Source: Paracoccaceae bacterium
Lineage (GTDB): Bacteria; Pseudomonadota; Alphaproteobacteria; Rhodobacterales; Rhodobacteraceae
DNA: 6,803 nucleotides
Assembly (NCBI GenBank): GCA_007128865.1
Contig: SKWP01000090.1
Span: 1-6,803, forward strand
Direction: 5' to 3'
Under the pieces are notes generated by a model, which did not search any database, was not told the DNA's origin, and saw only the letters and a list, made by a program, of their open reading frames with translations. Positions 1-6,582 of this stretch are shown here, in pieces (the stretch's first letter is position 1; each line of letters opens with the position of its first letter). The position numbers were made by a program, and so were the translations under genes.

Positions 1-39
1 CAATTCAATGGTGCAAATGATACTCGAAATTTTCCAAAT

Positions 40-70
40 CGCGCGAGAACTGTTTTCTGCGCGTTGTTTT
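40..70 (+). terminator. Possible factor-independent terminator of an off-window gene
   Basis: Left arm CGCGC (40-44) pairs with GCGCG (59-63). After a one-base bulge at G45, AGAA (46-49) pairs with TTCT (55-58). This gives 9 bp around a 5-base loop (50-54). The stem is followed directly by TTGTTTT (64-70), so the polarity fits a plus-strand transcript entering from the left edge. Read on the minus strand the tail is ATTTGG, which is weaker, although the hairpin could also stop read-through from the regulator gene. No gene end is visible to its left, so the assignment rests on the fold and T-tract alone. Confidence 0.4.
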
Positions 71-151
71 CCCTAAAGATTCTTCGCTCAAACCGATTCG
101 CCAGCCGCCGGCGACGGCGGCCTTCCGGTCCGATTGCACAACCCATGGGCG

Positions 152-170
152 AAAAACCGGCTGCCCGATC
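152..170 (-). terminator. Weak terminator-like hairpin downstream of the GntR gene
   Basis: Read on the minus strand, a short stem including wobble pairs (165-170 with 155-160, loop 161-164) runs directly into a T5 run (152-156). It lies about 65 bases after the stop codon of the GntR gene, where a terminator would be expected. The stem is short, with only three strong G-C pairs, so this is a tentative call. Confidence 0.2.
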
Positions 171-173
171 GCC

Positions 174-188
174 CGTGATCGAATCACG
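174..188. repeat. Short inverted repeat CGTGAT-cga-ATCACG
   Basis: Six-base arms (174-179 and 183-188) are perfectly complementary around a 3-base centre. The element lies in the non-coding stretch downstream of the minus-strand regulator gene. It could be a protein-binding palindrome or the base of a transcript hairpin. It loosely resembles TTGAT-N4-ATCAA FNR-type sites, but the spacing is N3 and the outer bases differ, so I do not assign it to that family. Apart from the hairpins listed here and a GNRA-loop stem at 104-121, I see nothing definable in 1-236. Confidence 0.3.
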
Positions 189-236
189 TCAGGACGACGC
201 GCAACCCATCGCCACGGCCACGCCCCGGCGAAACTG

Positions 237-965
237 TCAGACCGCCGGCGCAGCCCCCTGCGCCAACGACACCGGGCGAACCGCATCGGTTGTCATCAGG
301 GCTGTGTGCATGCGCCGGCTGAACAGGTCCACATGGGCGCCGGCGACGGCTTCTGCGGCCTCGGCATCGCGGTTGCGGATAGCCTCTGTCATGGCATGAT
401 GATCGGCCATGGTCTGGTCCAGGTGTCGACGCAGGGGATCGTCAAGACCGGTGCGGTCCGAATAGCACAGGAACGCCAGCCGCAGCCCGTCGCTCATGCA
501 GCGGTCATAGGACTGGGCCAGAATATCGCTTTGCGCGGCCTCGGCAATGGCACGATGCAGGGCGAAATTCGCATCATTGGCGGCGGTGGCATCGCGGGCA
601 TGCGCGGCACGGTCAAAGGCATCCGCATGGGCGGCAATGGCCGCCATCTGCGCCTCGGTCCGGCGCAGCGCGGCCAGCCGGGTCACCGCCCGCTGCAACA
701 GGTCGAGCGCCTCGAAAAAGGCGCGCAGGTTGGACAACTCCAGCGCCGAAACCCGCGCGCCCTGCCCCTTGGCATGGTGCACGAGCCCTTCGGCTGCCAG
801 CCGGATCAGAGCCTCGCGCACCGGGGTGCGCGACACCGAAAACCGCGCCGTGAGGGCCGCTTCGTCCAGACGGGTGCCGGGCGACAGCGTCAGATGCAGG
901 ATTTCCTGCCGCAATACGCCGTAGACGCGTTCGCTGCCGCCGGTCGTTTCGTCGTCTGCCTGCAT
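237..965 (-). CDS. GntR-family transcriptional regulator, FadR/FCD subfamily
   Basis: A 242-residue DNA-binding regulator of typical FadR/FCD size. Residues about 11-75 form the winged helix-turn-helix, with the family signature SRTPVREAL at 45-53 followed by the EGLV wing region. Residues about 85-220 form the all-helical FCD ligand-binding domain. Its expected metal-site positions are N133 and H137 (in NFALHRAI), H189 (in ADHHAM) and H211. The first ligand is Asn rather than the more common Asp. I chose the ATG at 963-965 because GGGAG and AAGG lie just upstream on the minus strand; the longer frame starting with TTG at 1037 adds 24 residues unlike the family N-terminus and intrudes on the promoter. 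The gene is divergent from the hyuA-hyuB-TRAP operon, so it is probably that operon's local regulator, with substrate or product as effector. The family is clear; the effector and the sign of regulation are unknown. Confidence 0.93.
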   Translation of the reverse strand: MQADDETTGGSERVYGVLRQEILHLTLSPGTRLDEAALTARFSVSRTPVREALIRLAAEGLVHHAKGQGARVSALELSNLRAFFEALDLLQRAVTRLAALRRTEAQMAAIAAHADAFDRAAHARDATAANDANFALHRAIAEAAQSDILAQSYDRCMSDGLRLAFLCYSDRTGLDDPLRRHLDQTMADHHAMTEAIRNRDAEAAEAVAGAHVDLFSRRMHTALMTTDAVRPVSLAQGAAPAV

Positions 966-968
966 GTG

Positions 969-979
969 CCTTCTCCCTT
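969..979 (-). promoter_or_regulatory. Ribosome binding site of the GntR gene
   Basis: Read on the minus strand this is AAGGGAGAAGG, ending 3 bases before the ATG at 965; the GGAG core is 7 bases away. It decides the start in favour of the 242-residue protein. Confidence 0.7.
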
Positions 980-1006
980 CCGGCTTCGTGCCACCCGCAG
1001 GCGGGC

Positions 1007-1049
1007 TTGACAAGCGCCACACTGCTATGGTCTTCAATCTGTGTATACT
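1007..1049 (+). promoter_or_regulatory. Candidate promoter region for the hyuA operon
   Basis: The intergenic region (966-1076) must hold divergent promoters. A perfect TTGACA lies at 1007-1012, but its possible -10 partners are badly spaced: TATGGT at 1026 (13-base spacer) or TTCAAT at 1033 (20-base spacer). Alternatively, TATACT at 1044-1049 is a good -10 (5 of 6) inside the palindrome, with only a poor -35 (CTGCTA, 1022-1027). The reverse strand also reads TATACT (1053-1058), which could serve the regulator gene. The exact promoters cannot be fixed by eye, but any of these choices places the palindrome at or just downstream of the core promoter, as expected for a repressor site. Confidence 0.35.
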
Positions 1050-1059
1050 CCGAGTATAC
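1043..1059. promoter_or_regulatory. 17-bp palindromic operator, likely for the divergent GntR regulator
   Basis: The sequence GTATACTC-C-GAGTATAC is a perfect inverted repeat with 8-base arms about one central base. Each end is a GTATAC box, itself a palindrome, and the box centres are 11 bp apart, about one helical turn. It lies 17 bp before the hyuA start codon and 77 bp from the regulator start codon. GntR proteins bind as dimers to short palindromes and commonly control the neighbouring divergent operon, which makes this the best operator candidate. I saw no second GTATAC site in the window. The assignment to this regulator is inferred from position. Confidence 0.7.
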
Positions 1060-1076
1060 CCTCAGGACCGGACCAG

Positions 1077-3191
1077 ATGAACCCACCCGAAACCAATCCC
1101 GTCGATACCGTCGAAAGCCCCGGTGCCGGATGGCTGGTCGGCGTCGATGTCGGCGGTACCTTTACCGATTTCTATGCCTTTCAGGCCAACAGCGGCCGGG
1201 TGCTGCTGCACAAGACACCCAGCACCCCCGATAACCCGGCCGAGGCGATCATCGCCGGGCTTTCGGGGATGGCGCAGGCTTCGGGCGGGGCCTTCGATCC
1301 GGCACGGATCGCCGCGCTGGCCCATGGCACGACGGTTGCGACCAACACGCTGATCCAGCGCAACGGCGCCCGTGTGGCGATGATCACCACCGAAAACTTC
1401 CGCGATCTGGTGGAAATCGGCCGCCAGGTGCGGCCAAAGCTCTATGACCTGCGCGCCGACAATCCCGAACCGCTGGCGCCACGCGCGATGCGCTTCGAGG
1501 TTGCCGAGCGGGTCGGGCCGGCCGGCGAGGTCATCACCCCCCTGGACCCCGAAAGCCTCGATGCCGCCGTCGCGGCGCTGGCCGAAAGCGGCGCCGAGGC
1601 GGTGGCGGTATGCCTGCTGTTTTCCTATCTCAACCCCGCCCATGAACAGGCGATCAAGGCGCGCATCGCCACGGCGCTGCCGGACATCGCGATTTCGGTT
1701 TCGAGCGAGGTTCAACCGGAATTCCGCGAATACGAACGCGGCTCGACCACGCTGCTCAACGCCTATCTGCAGCCCGCCTTCGGGCGCTACATGGGCCGCC
1801 TGAAGGCCGCCATGGCCGAACTAGCACCCGGGGCCCCGCTGGGCATCAACCAGTCCAGCGGCGGGCTGATGTCGGTCGACCGGGCACGGTCCTTTCCCAT
1901 CCGCACCGCGATGAGCGGGCCCGCGGCCGGCTCTGTCGGGGCCATTCACGCCGCGCGGGCCTCTGGTGCCGGCGATGTGATCACCTTCGACATGGGCGGC
2001 ACCAGCGCCGATGTCGCGCTGATCCGCGATCACGCGGCCGCGCTGGCCTTCGACCGCGATGTTGCCGGCTTTCCGGTGCGCATGCCGATGGTGGACATCA
2101 ACACCGTCGGCGCCGGGGGCGGATCGATTGCCTGGATCGACCGCGATGGCCTGGTCAAGGTCGGCCCGCGCAGTGCCGGGGCGGTGCCGGGGCCGGCCTG
2201 CTATGGCCGCGGCGGCACCGAACCCACGGTGACCGATGCCAATGTGGTGCTGGGCCGGCTTTCGGGGCACGGGCTGCTGGGCGGCGCAATGTCGCTGGAC
2301 GAAGACGCGGCGCGCGCTGTGGTGGGCAGGCTTGCCGACAGGCTCGGCATGTCGATCGAGCGCGCGGCGCAAGGGATGCTGCAGATCGTTTCGGCCAATA
2401 TGGTCCGGGCGATCCGGGCGATTTCGGTGGAACGCGGCCACGACCCGCGCGATTTTGCGCTGATGGCCTTCGGCGGCGCCGGGCCGCTGCATGCCGAAGG
2501 CTGCGCGCGTGCGCTGGGGATCCGGCGCATCCTGGTGCCGATGGCGCCGGGCATCCTGTGCGCGCAGGGTCTGCTGGTTGCCGATCTCGAGGAAAACCTG
2601 GTACGCAGCCAGCGTCTGGCAGTGGCCGAGGGTGACCGCCTTTCGGCACTGGTTGACGAACTGATGCAGGCCGCACACCGCTGGTGGCAGTCCGAAGCGA
2701 TTGCGCCCGAACGCCGCGGCCTCGGCCTGTCGCTCGACATGCGCTATGCCGGCCAGAACTATGACCTGCAGGTTGCCCTGCCGGTCGCCGCAGCCGATGA
2801 TCCCGGCCCCCTGCCCGACGCGGCGGCGCTGCGGGCACTGTTCTTTGCCGCGCATGAACGTGCCTACGGGTTCTTCAACCCCGATGACGAGGTCATCGTC
2901 ACCGCCCTGCGGCTGAGCGCGCGCGGCAAGCTGCCCTCGCCCGGCCTGCCGCCGGTGCCGGAAGGCGCAAGCCGCACCCCGGCGCCCCGCACCCGCCGGC
3001 CGGTCCATTTCGACGGCGATGCCGCGGTCGAAACGCCGGTCTACGACCGCGCAGCGCTGGCGCCGGGGGCCGAAATCCCCGGCCCGGCCGTCATTGACCA
3101 GTTCGATGCGACCACGCTTGTCTTTCCGGGCTGGACGGCCCGTGTGGACACGGCGCTGGGCATCGTCATCGACCGCGAGGCCGCAGCATGA
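1077..3191 (+). CDS. hyuA: Hydantoinase/oxoprolinase family protein, HyuA-type ATP-binding subunit
   Basis: A 704-residue cytoplasmic protein of normal length for the N-methylhydantoinase A / 5-oxoprolinase N-half family. It is expected to bind and hydrolyse ATP to activate a cyclic amide for ring opening together with HyuB. The N-terminal domain (about 20-200) has DVGGTFTD at 24-31 and HGTTVATN at 83-90. The central hydantoinase A domain has SSGG (260-263), SGPAAG (280-285), FDMGGTSADV (304-313), GAGGGSIAW (345-353) and FGGAGPLHA (465-473). Residues about 520-700 form the usual C-terminal domain. I chose ATG 1077 because AGGA (1064-1067) lies 9 bases upstream and the protein then begins shortly before the conserved domain; a GTG at 1041 would put the start at the operator. 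It is first in the operon and overlaps hyuB by ATGA. Relatives also include caprolactamase and acetone/acetophenone carboxylase subunits, so the substrate is open, but the hydrolase branch fits the two-gene arrangement best. Confidence 0.93.
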   Translation: MNPPETNPVDTVESPGAGWLVGVDVGGTFTDFYAFQANSGRVLLHKTPSTPDNPAEAIIAGLSGMAQASGGAFDPARIAALAHGTTVATNTLIQRNGARVAMITTENFRDLVEIGRQVRPKLYDLRADNPEPLAPRAMRFEVAERVGPAGEVITPLDPESLDAAVAALAESGAEAVAVCLLFSYLNPAHEQAIKARIATALPDIAISVSSEVQPEFREYERGSTTLLNAYLQPAFGRYMGRLKAAMAELAPGAPLGINQSSGGLMSVDRARSFPIRTAMSGPAAGSVGAIHAARASGAGDVITFDMGGTSADVALIRDHAAALAFDRDVAGFPVRMPMVDINTVGAGGGSIAWIDRDGLVKVGPRSAGAVPGPACYGRGGTEPTVTDANVVLGRLSGHGLLGGAMSLDEDAARAVVGRLADRLGMSIERAAQGMLQIVSANMVRAIRAISVERGHDPRDFALMAFGGAGPLHAEGCARALGIRRILVPMAPGILCAQGLLVADLEENLVRSQRLAVAEGDRLSALVDELMQAAHRWWQSEAIAPERRGLGLSLDMRYAGQNYDLQVALPVAAADDPGPLPDAAALRALFFAAHERAYGFFNPDDEVIVTALRLSARGKLPSPGLPPVPEGASRTPAPRTRRPVHFDGDAAVETPVYDRAALAPGAEIPGPAVIDQFDATTLVFPGWTARVDTALGIVIDREAAA

Positions 3192-4957
3192 CCCGCCCCG
3201 AAAGCCCTGCTCCCGACCCGATCACCATCGAGGTCATCGCCTCGGCCCTGCGTTCGGTGGTCGACGAGGCCTTCATCGCGCTGATGAAAAGCGCCTATTC
3301 CACCAACATCAAGGAACGTCACGACCATTCCACCGCCATCTGCGACCCCGAAGGGCGGCTGATCGCGCAGGCCGACAGGTCGCTGCCCATCCATCTTGCA
3401 TCGATGACCGGGCTGATGCGGTCGCTGCTGGCGCGGCACCCCGCCCACACCATCGCCGAAGGCGATGTCTTTGTTGCCAACGACCCCCATGTTGCCGGCG
3501 GCACCCATCTGCCCGACATCAACTATGCCGCGCCGGTCTTCGTGGACGGCCGCCTGATGTGCTTTATCGTCAATATCGCCCATCATGCCGACATCGGCGG
3601 GATGGTGCCGGGTTCGATGGCCGGGGGCATGTCCGAAATCTGGCAGGAAGGGTTGCGCATTCCGGTTGTGCGCCTGTTCCGGGCCGGGGTGCTGCAGGAC
3701 GAGCTGATGGATATCTTCCTGCTCAACGCCCGCATTCCCGAGGAACGCCGCGGCGACCATTTCGCCCAGATTGCCGCCTGCCGGCTCGGGGTGCGACGGC
3801 TGGCCGAGATCGGCGCGCGCCACGGGGTCGAGCTCGTGACCCGGGTGTTTGACGAACTTTGCCGGCGCACCGGCGACCGCATGCGCGCCGCCATCGCCGA
3901 TCTGCCCGACGGCGAATATGCCTTTGACGATGTCATGGACGACGACGGGCTCGGCACCGCCGATATCCCGATCCGGCTGAAGGTGACGATTGAAGGCGAC
4001 CGCGCCGTGTTCGACTGGCGCGGAACCTCGCCGCAGGTGCGCGGCAACATCAACCTGCCGGTCAACGCGACCCAGGCCGCGGTTGCCTATGCCCTGCGCG
4101 CGCTGCTCGACCCCGAAATCCCCAACAACCAGGGCGTGCTCGACTGCTTCGAGATCGTGACCGACCGCGGCAGCCTTGTCGATTGCGTTGCCCCGGCCCC
4201 GGTGGCGGCGCGTGCCCACACCTCGCAGCGGCTGATCGACATGATCATCGGCGCGCTTGCACCCGCCCTGCCCGATCAGGCCGTCGGCGCATCCAACGGT
4301 GCCAACACCACGGCAGTGTTTTCCGGCACCGACCCGCGCACAGGCAAGCCCTATCTCTATCTCGAAACCCTGGGCGGCGGCTTTGGCGGGCGCAGCGACC
4401 GCGACGGCCGCGACGGGGTGCAGGTGCATATCACCAACACCTCAAACCTGCCCATCGAGGCGATAGAAACGGAATACCCCCTGCGGGTGCTGGGCTATGG
4501 CTTCGTGCCCGACTCCGGCGGCGCCGGACGGTATCGCGGCGGCTGCGGGCTGGTGCGGGTGATCGCGCCGGTGGGCCATGAATGCACCTTCAACGGCGCC
4601 GGCGAACGCTTTGCCAACGCCCCGTGGGGCATCTTTGGCGGCGGCGCGGGCCGCTGCGGCCGCTTTGTCCTGCAAACCGGCGCCGGCGATACCCTGTTGC
4701 CGATCAAACCCTCGGCGGTGACGGTGCCCGAGGGCGCGCGGATCAGCGTCGAGACGCCGGGCAGCGGCGGCTATGGCGAGCCGGCCCTGCGCGCCCCCGA
4801 GGCACTGGCCGCCGACCTGTCATCGGGCAAGTTCAGCCCGGACTGGGTCGAAAAGAACTACCCACAAGGCACGAATCAAGCCACGCTCGCCCCATCAAGA
4901 GCGGGCAGGGAATCACCCGCCACCACCAACCAACAGAGAGAGGACCAACACCAATGA
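3188..4957 (+). CDS. hyuB: Hydantoinase/oxoprolinase family protein, HyuB-type hydrolase subunit
   Basis: A 589-residue HyuB family protein, partner of HyuA. In known systems the HyuB subunit completes hydrolysis of the ATP-activated lactam or imide ring. Conserved blocks are KERHDHSTAICD (42-53), NDPHVAGGTHLPD (98-110), HHADIGG (132-138), GGGFGG (396-401), NTSNLPIEAIETEYPLR (417-433) and RYRGG (448-452). D46, H107, D110, H133 and D135 are plausible metal or catalytic residues by conservation; this is inference. Translation is probably coupled to hyuA: the ATGA overlap is preceded by GAGG (3177-3180) 7 bases before the ATG. The family core ends near residue 558; residues 559-589 form a polar tail rich in Q, N, T and P, encoded by DNA that looks like the leader of dctP. 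Specific substrate unknown: 5-oxoproline, hydantoins and lactams are all possible. The absence of a visible N-carbamoylase or of biotin/carboxylase subunits does not settle this, because the operon continues beyond the window. Confidence 0.93.
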   Translation: MTRPESPAPDPITIEVIASALRSVVDEAFIALMKSAYSTNIKERHDHSTAICDPEGRLIAQADRSLPIHLASMTGLMRSLLARHPAHTIAEGDVFVANDPHVAGGTHLPDINYAAPVFVDGRLMCFIVNIAHHADIGGMVPGSMAGGMSEIWQEGLRIPVVRLFRAGVLQDELMDIFLLNARIPEERRGDHFAQIAACRLGVRRLAEIGARHGVELVTRVFDELCRRTGDRMRAAIADLPDGEYAFDDVMDDDGLGTADIPIRLKVTIEGDRAVFDWRGTSPQVRGNINLPVNATQAAVAYALRALLDPEIPNNQGVLDCFEIVTDRGSLVDCVAPAPVAARAHTSQRLIDMIIGALAPALPDQAVGASNGANTTAVFSGTDPRTGKPYLYLETLGGGFGGRSDRDGRDGVQVHITNTSNLPIEAIETEYPLRVLGYGFVPDSGGAGRYRGGCGLVRVIAPVGHECTFNGAGERFANAPWGIFGGGAGRCGRFVLQTGAGDTLLPIKPSAVTVPEGARISVETPGSGGYGEPALRAPEALAADLSSGKFSPDWVEKNYPQGTNQATLAPSRAGRESPATTNQQREDQHQ

Positions 4958-5964
4958 CACATGTCCTGCGCCACGCAAGGCACACATTGTGCGCAACCGC
5001 CATTCTGGCCGGGCTCGGGCTTGCCACCTCGGCATCGGCCCAGATCGCCTGGGATCTGGCCAATGAATACCCGCAGGGGTCGATCCATGCCATGACCGCC
5101 GACACCTTCATCGCCGCGGTGCATGAAGCCACCGGCGGTGCCATCACCATCACCGCGCACCACGGCGCCGCGCTTGGCTTCCGGTCGGTCGACCATTTCG
5201 ATGCTGTCGGCGACGGCGCGATTCCGGTCGCTTCGTCCTTCGGTGGCACCTGGGCCGGCATCGACCCGGTGTTCCTGATCTCGTCGCTGCCCTTCCTTGC
5301 CGCCTCGATCGAGGACAACTGGGCCCTGTACCAGGCCAGCAAGCCCTATTTCGAAGCCGTGTTCGAGGATGCCAACCAGGTGTTCCTGTTCGCCTCGCCC
5401 TGGCCGCCCAGCGGGCTGTGGGGCAACAAGCCGCTGGATTCCATGGAAGCGCTGCGCAACTACCGCATCCGCACCTTCGACGCCAACGGCACCGTGACCC
5501 TGCGCGCGGCCGGAGCATCGCCGATCCAGGTTTCCTGGGCCGATGTGGTGCCGCAGCTGTCGACCGGCGCGCTCGAAGGGGTGCTGACCTCGGCCGATGG
5601 CGGCGCCGCGGCGCAGCTTTGGGAACATCAGTCGCACTTTACCGAAGTCAACTATGCCATGCCGTTGCAGTTCACCCACATGAACCGCGACGAATACGAC
5701 ATGCTCAGCGACGAGCTGCGCGCCGCCCTGCACGAAGCCGCCGCCGTGGCCGAACGTCAGGGCTGGGACATGCTGGCTGCCCGCGTGGCCGAAAACTACG
5801 AGGCCATGGTCGCAAACGGCATGACCGTGGTCACGGATGTGTCGGACGAATTCCTCGCCGCGCTGTCCGAGGCCGCATCGGAGTCGCATGCCGAATGGCG
5901 CAACCGCTTCGGTGCCGATAACGCCGATGCGCTGCTTGCCGCCTTCGAGGCCGCGCGCAACTGA
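4954..5964 (+). CDS. dctP: TRAP transporter periplasmic solute-binding protein, DctP family
   Basis: A 336-residue secreted receptor that captures the substrate in the periplasm and delivers it to the DctQ/DctM membrane pair. The signal peptide has a basic N-region, a hydrophobic core at about 11-25 and a probable type I cleavage after ASA at residue 29; there is no lipobox. The mature protein has the DctP pattern: an early NEYPQGS block, YRIRTFD with R173 at the position of the carboxylate-binding Arg, and SWADVVPQLSTGALEG (194-209). After E208-G209 it reads VLTSADGG instead of the Q-E-N type block of sialate and C4-dicarboxylate receptors, so it belongs to another ligand subgroup. ATG 4954 is chosen because AGAGAGGA (4937-4944) lies 9 bases upstream and the protein begins directly with the signal peptide. 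It overlaps hyuB by ATGA and is followed by a strong hairpin. The ligand is probably a carboxylate, and presumably the HyuAB substrate. Confidence 0.93.
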   Translation: MTHVLRHARHTLCATAILAGLGLATSASAQIAWDLANEYPQGSIHAMTADTFIAAVHEATGGAITITAHHGAALGFRSVDHFDAVGDGAIPVASSFGGTWAGIDPVFLISSLPFLAASIEDNWALYQASKPYFEAVFEDANQVFLFASPWPPSGLWGNKPLDSMEALRNYRIRTFDANGTVTLRAAGASPIQVSWADVVPQLSTGALEGVLTSADGGAAAQLWEHQSHFTEVNYAMPLQFTHMNRDEYDMLSDELRAALHEAAAVAERQGWDMLAARVAENYEAMVANGMTVVTDVSDEFLAALSEAASESHAEWRNRFGADNADALLAAFEAARN

Positions 5965-5977
5965 TAGGGCGCTAAAC

Positions 5978-6005
5978 GGGTGGCCGGGCAATGCCCCGGC
6001 CACCC
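5978..6005 (+). promoter_or_regulatory. GC-rich intercistronic stem-loop between dctP and dctQ
   Basis: Arms GGGTGGCCGGG (5978-5988) and CCCGGCCACCC (5995-6005) form a perfect 11-bp stem with a 6-base loop (5989-5994). It starts 13 bases after the dctP stop. No T-tract follows, so it is not a classic terminator. Such hairpins behind binding-protein genes can protect the upstream mRNA 3' end or reduce read-through, giving more receptor than membrane subunits. That role is inferred here. The ATG at 5991-5993 lies in the loop, which argues against its use as the dctQ start. Confidence 0.7.
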
Positions 6006-6032
6006 CCGGACCGGGATCACGCGGGGCATTTG

Positions 6033-6542
6033 ATGGCGCTGTTTCAGACCCTCGTCTTCGGGTTGTCGCGGCTGGCCGCGGCCGTCGCCTGCCTGCTGCT
6101 GGTCGGCATGGTGGCGATGATCCTATATGAAATCGTGCTCCGGTCGGTGTTTCACACCTCGACCTTCGTGCTCAGCGAATTCGTCGGCTACGCGGTATCG
6201 GCCTGTACCTTCCTTTCGCTTGGCTATGCGCTGGAACATGGCAGCCTGGTGCGGGTCAACGCCTTTGTGTCGCTGCTCAAGGGCGGCTGGCTGCGCGCGG
6301 TCGAGTTCCTGTGTGCGGCCATGACGCTGGCGCTGGTCTCGGCAATGATCTGGTTCTTCTGGCTGCGGGTTGCCCGGCACTGGCGCCGCGGAACCACCTC
6401 CAGTTCCATCGCCGAAGTGCCGATGTGGATCCCCGAAGGCGCGGTCATGGTCGCGCTGGGCATCTTCTGGCTGCAGCTTCTGGCCTATGCGCTGCGCCAG
6501 CTCGCCGGCACACCGCCGCCGGTCGCTGCGAGCCGGGACTGA
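6033..6542 (+). CDS. dctQ: TRAP transporter small permease subunit, DctQ family
   Basis: A 169-residue inner-membrane protein with the four-helix layout of DctQ: hydrophobic segments at about 10-35, 45-66, 88-112 and 131-155. Family-like blocks include LSEFVGYAV (47-55), HGSLVRV (69-75, like the usual HVRVD region) and a TSSS...PMWIPEG stretch (121-136) before the last helix. It pairs with DctM to form the membrane part of the transporter. I chose ATG 6033, preceded by GGGG (6023-6026) at 6 bases; this is a weak ribosome binding site, and TTG at 6030 is also possible. The in-frame ATG at 5991 would add 14 polar residues and lies in the hairpin loop. The weak site and the upstream hairpin suggest lower expression than dctP. 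Confidence 0.9.
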   Translation: MALFQTLVFGLSRLAAAVACLLLVGMVAMILYEIVLRSVFHTSTFVLSEFVGYAVSACTFLSLGYALEHGSLVRVNAFVSLLKGGWLRAVEFLCAAMTLALVSAMIWFFWLRVARHWRRGTTSSSIAEVPMWIPEGAVMVALGIFWLQLLAYALRQLAGTPPPVAASRD

Positions 6543-6582
6543 AACAACCGGGGCCGCCTGCCCTGCCCTAGCGAGGAAGCCG

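Noticed and set aside
8..76. Short plus-strand frame of 22 codons at the left edge
   Set aside because: It is too short, has no ribosome binding site visible, and overlaps the terminator-like hairpin; it could be chance.
64..399. Plus-strand open frame of 111 codons, and the minus-strand frame 5-286
   Set aside because: Both have Arg/Ala-rich shadow-like composition, no family resemblance, and overlap the end of the regulator gene.
994..1005. CCCGC-AG-GCGGG inverted repeat in the regulator leader
   Set aside because: The 2-base loop is too tight for a full stem, and the site shows no further support as an operator or hairpin.
966..1037. Upstream TTG start giving a 266-residue GntR protein
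   Set aside because: The added 24 residues are unlike the family, and ATG at 965 has a strong ribosome binding site.
1041..1076. GTG at 1041 as the hyuA start
   Set aside because: It lies at the operator and in a likely core promoter region; ATG 1077 has an AGGA site at proper distance.
1821..3008. Long open frame on the minus strand (395 codons) opposite hyuA
   Set aside because: It is antisense to conserved HyuA blocks and rich in R, G, A, H and Q as expected of a shadow frame.
3041..4429. Long open frame on the minus strand (462 codons) opposite hyuA/hyuB
   Set aside because: It is antisense to clear hyuA/hyuB family motifs, has a low-complexity composition typical of GC-rich shadow frames, and shows no recognisable domain.
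4582..4953. Upstream extension of the dctP frame
   Set aside because: It overlaps conserved HyuB sequence and would bury the signal peptide; the start at 4954 has its own ribosome binding site.
4876..6003. Minus-strand open frame opposite dctP
   Set aside because: The plus strand encodes a complete DctP with signal peptide and family motifs; the reverse frame has no such features.
5991..6032. ATG 5991 as the dctQ start
   Set aside because: It lies in the loop of a strong hairpin with no accessible ribosome binding site, and adds polar residues not typical of DctQ.
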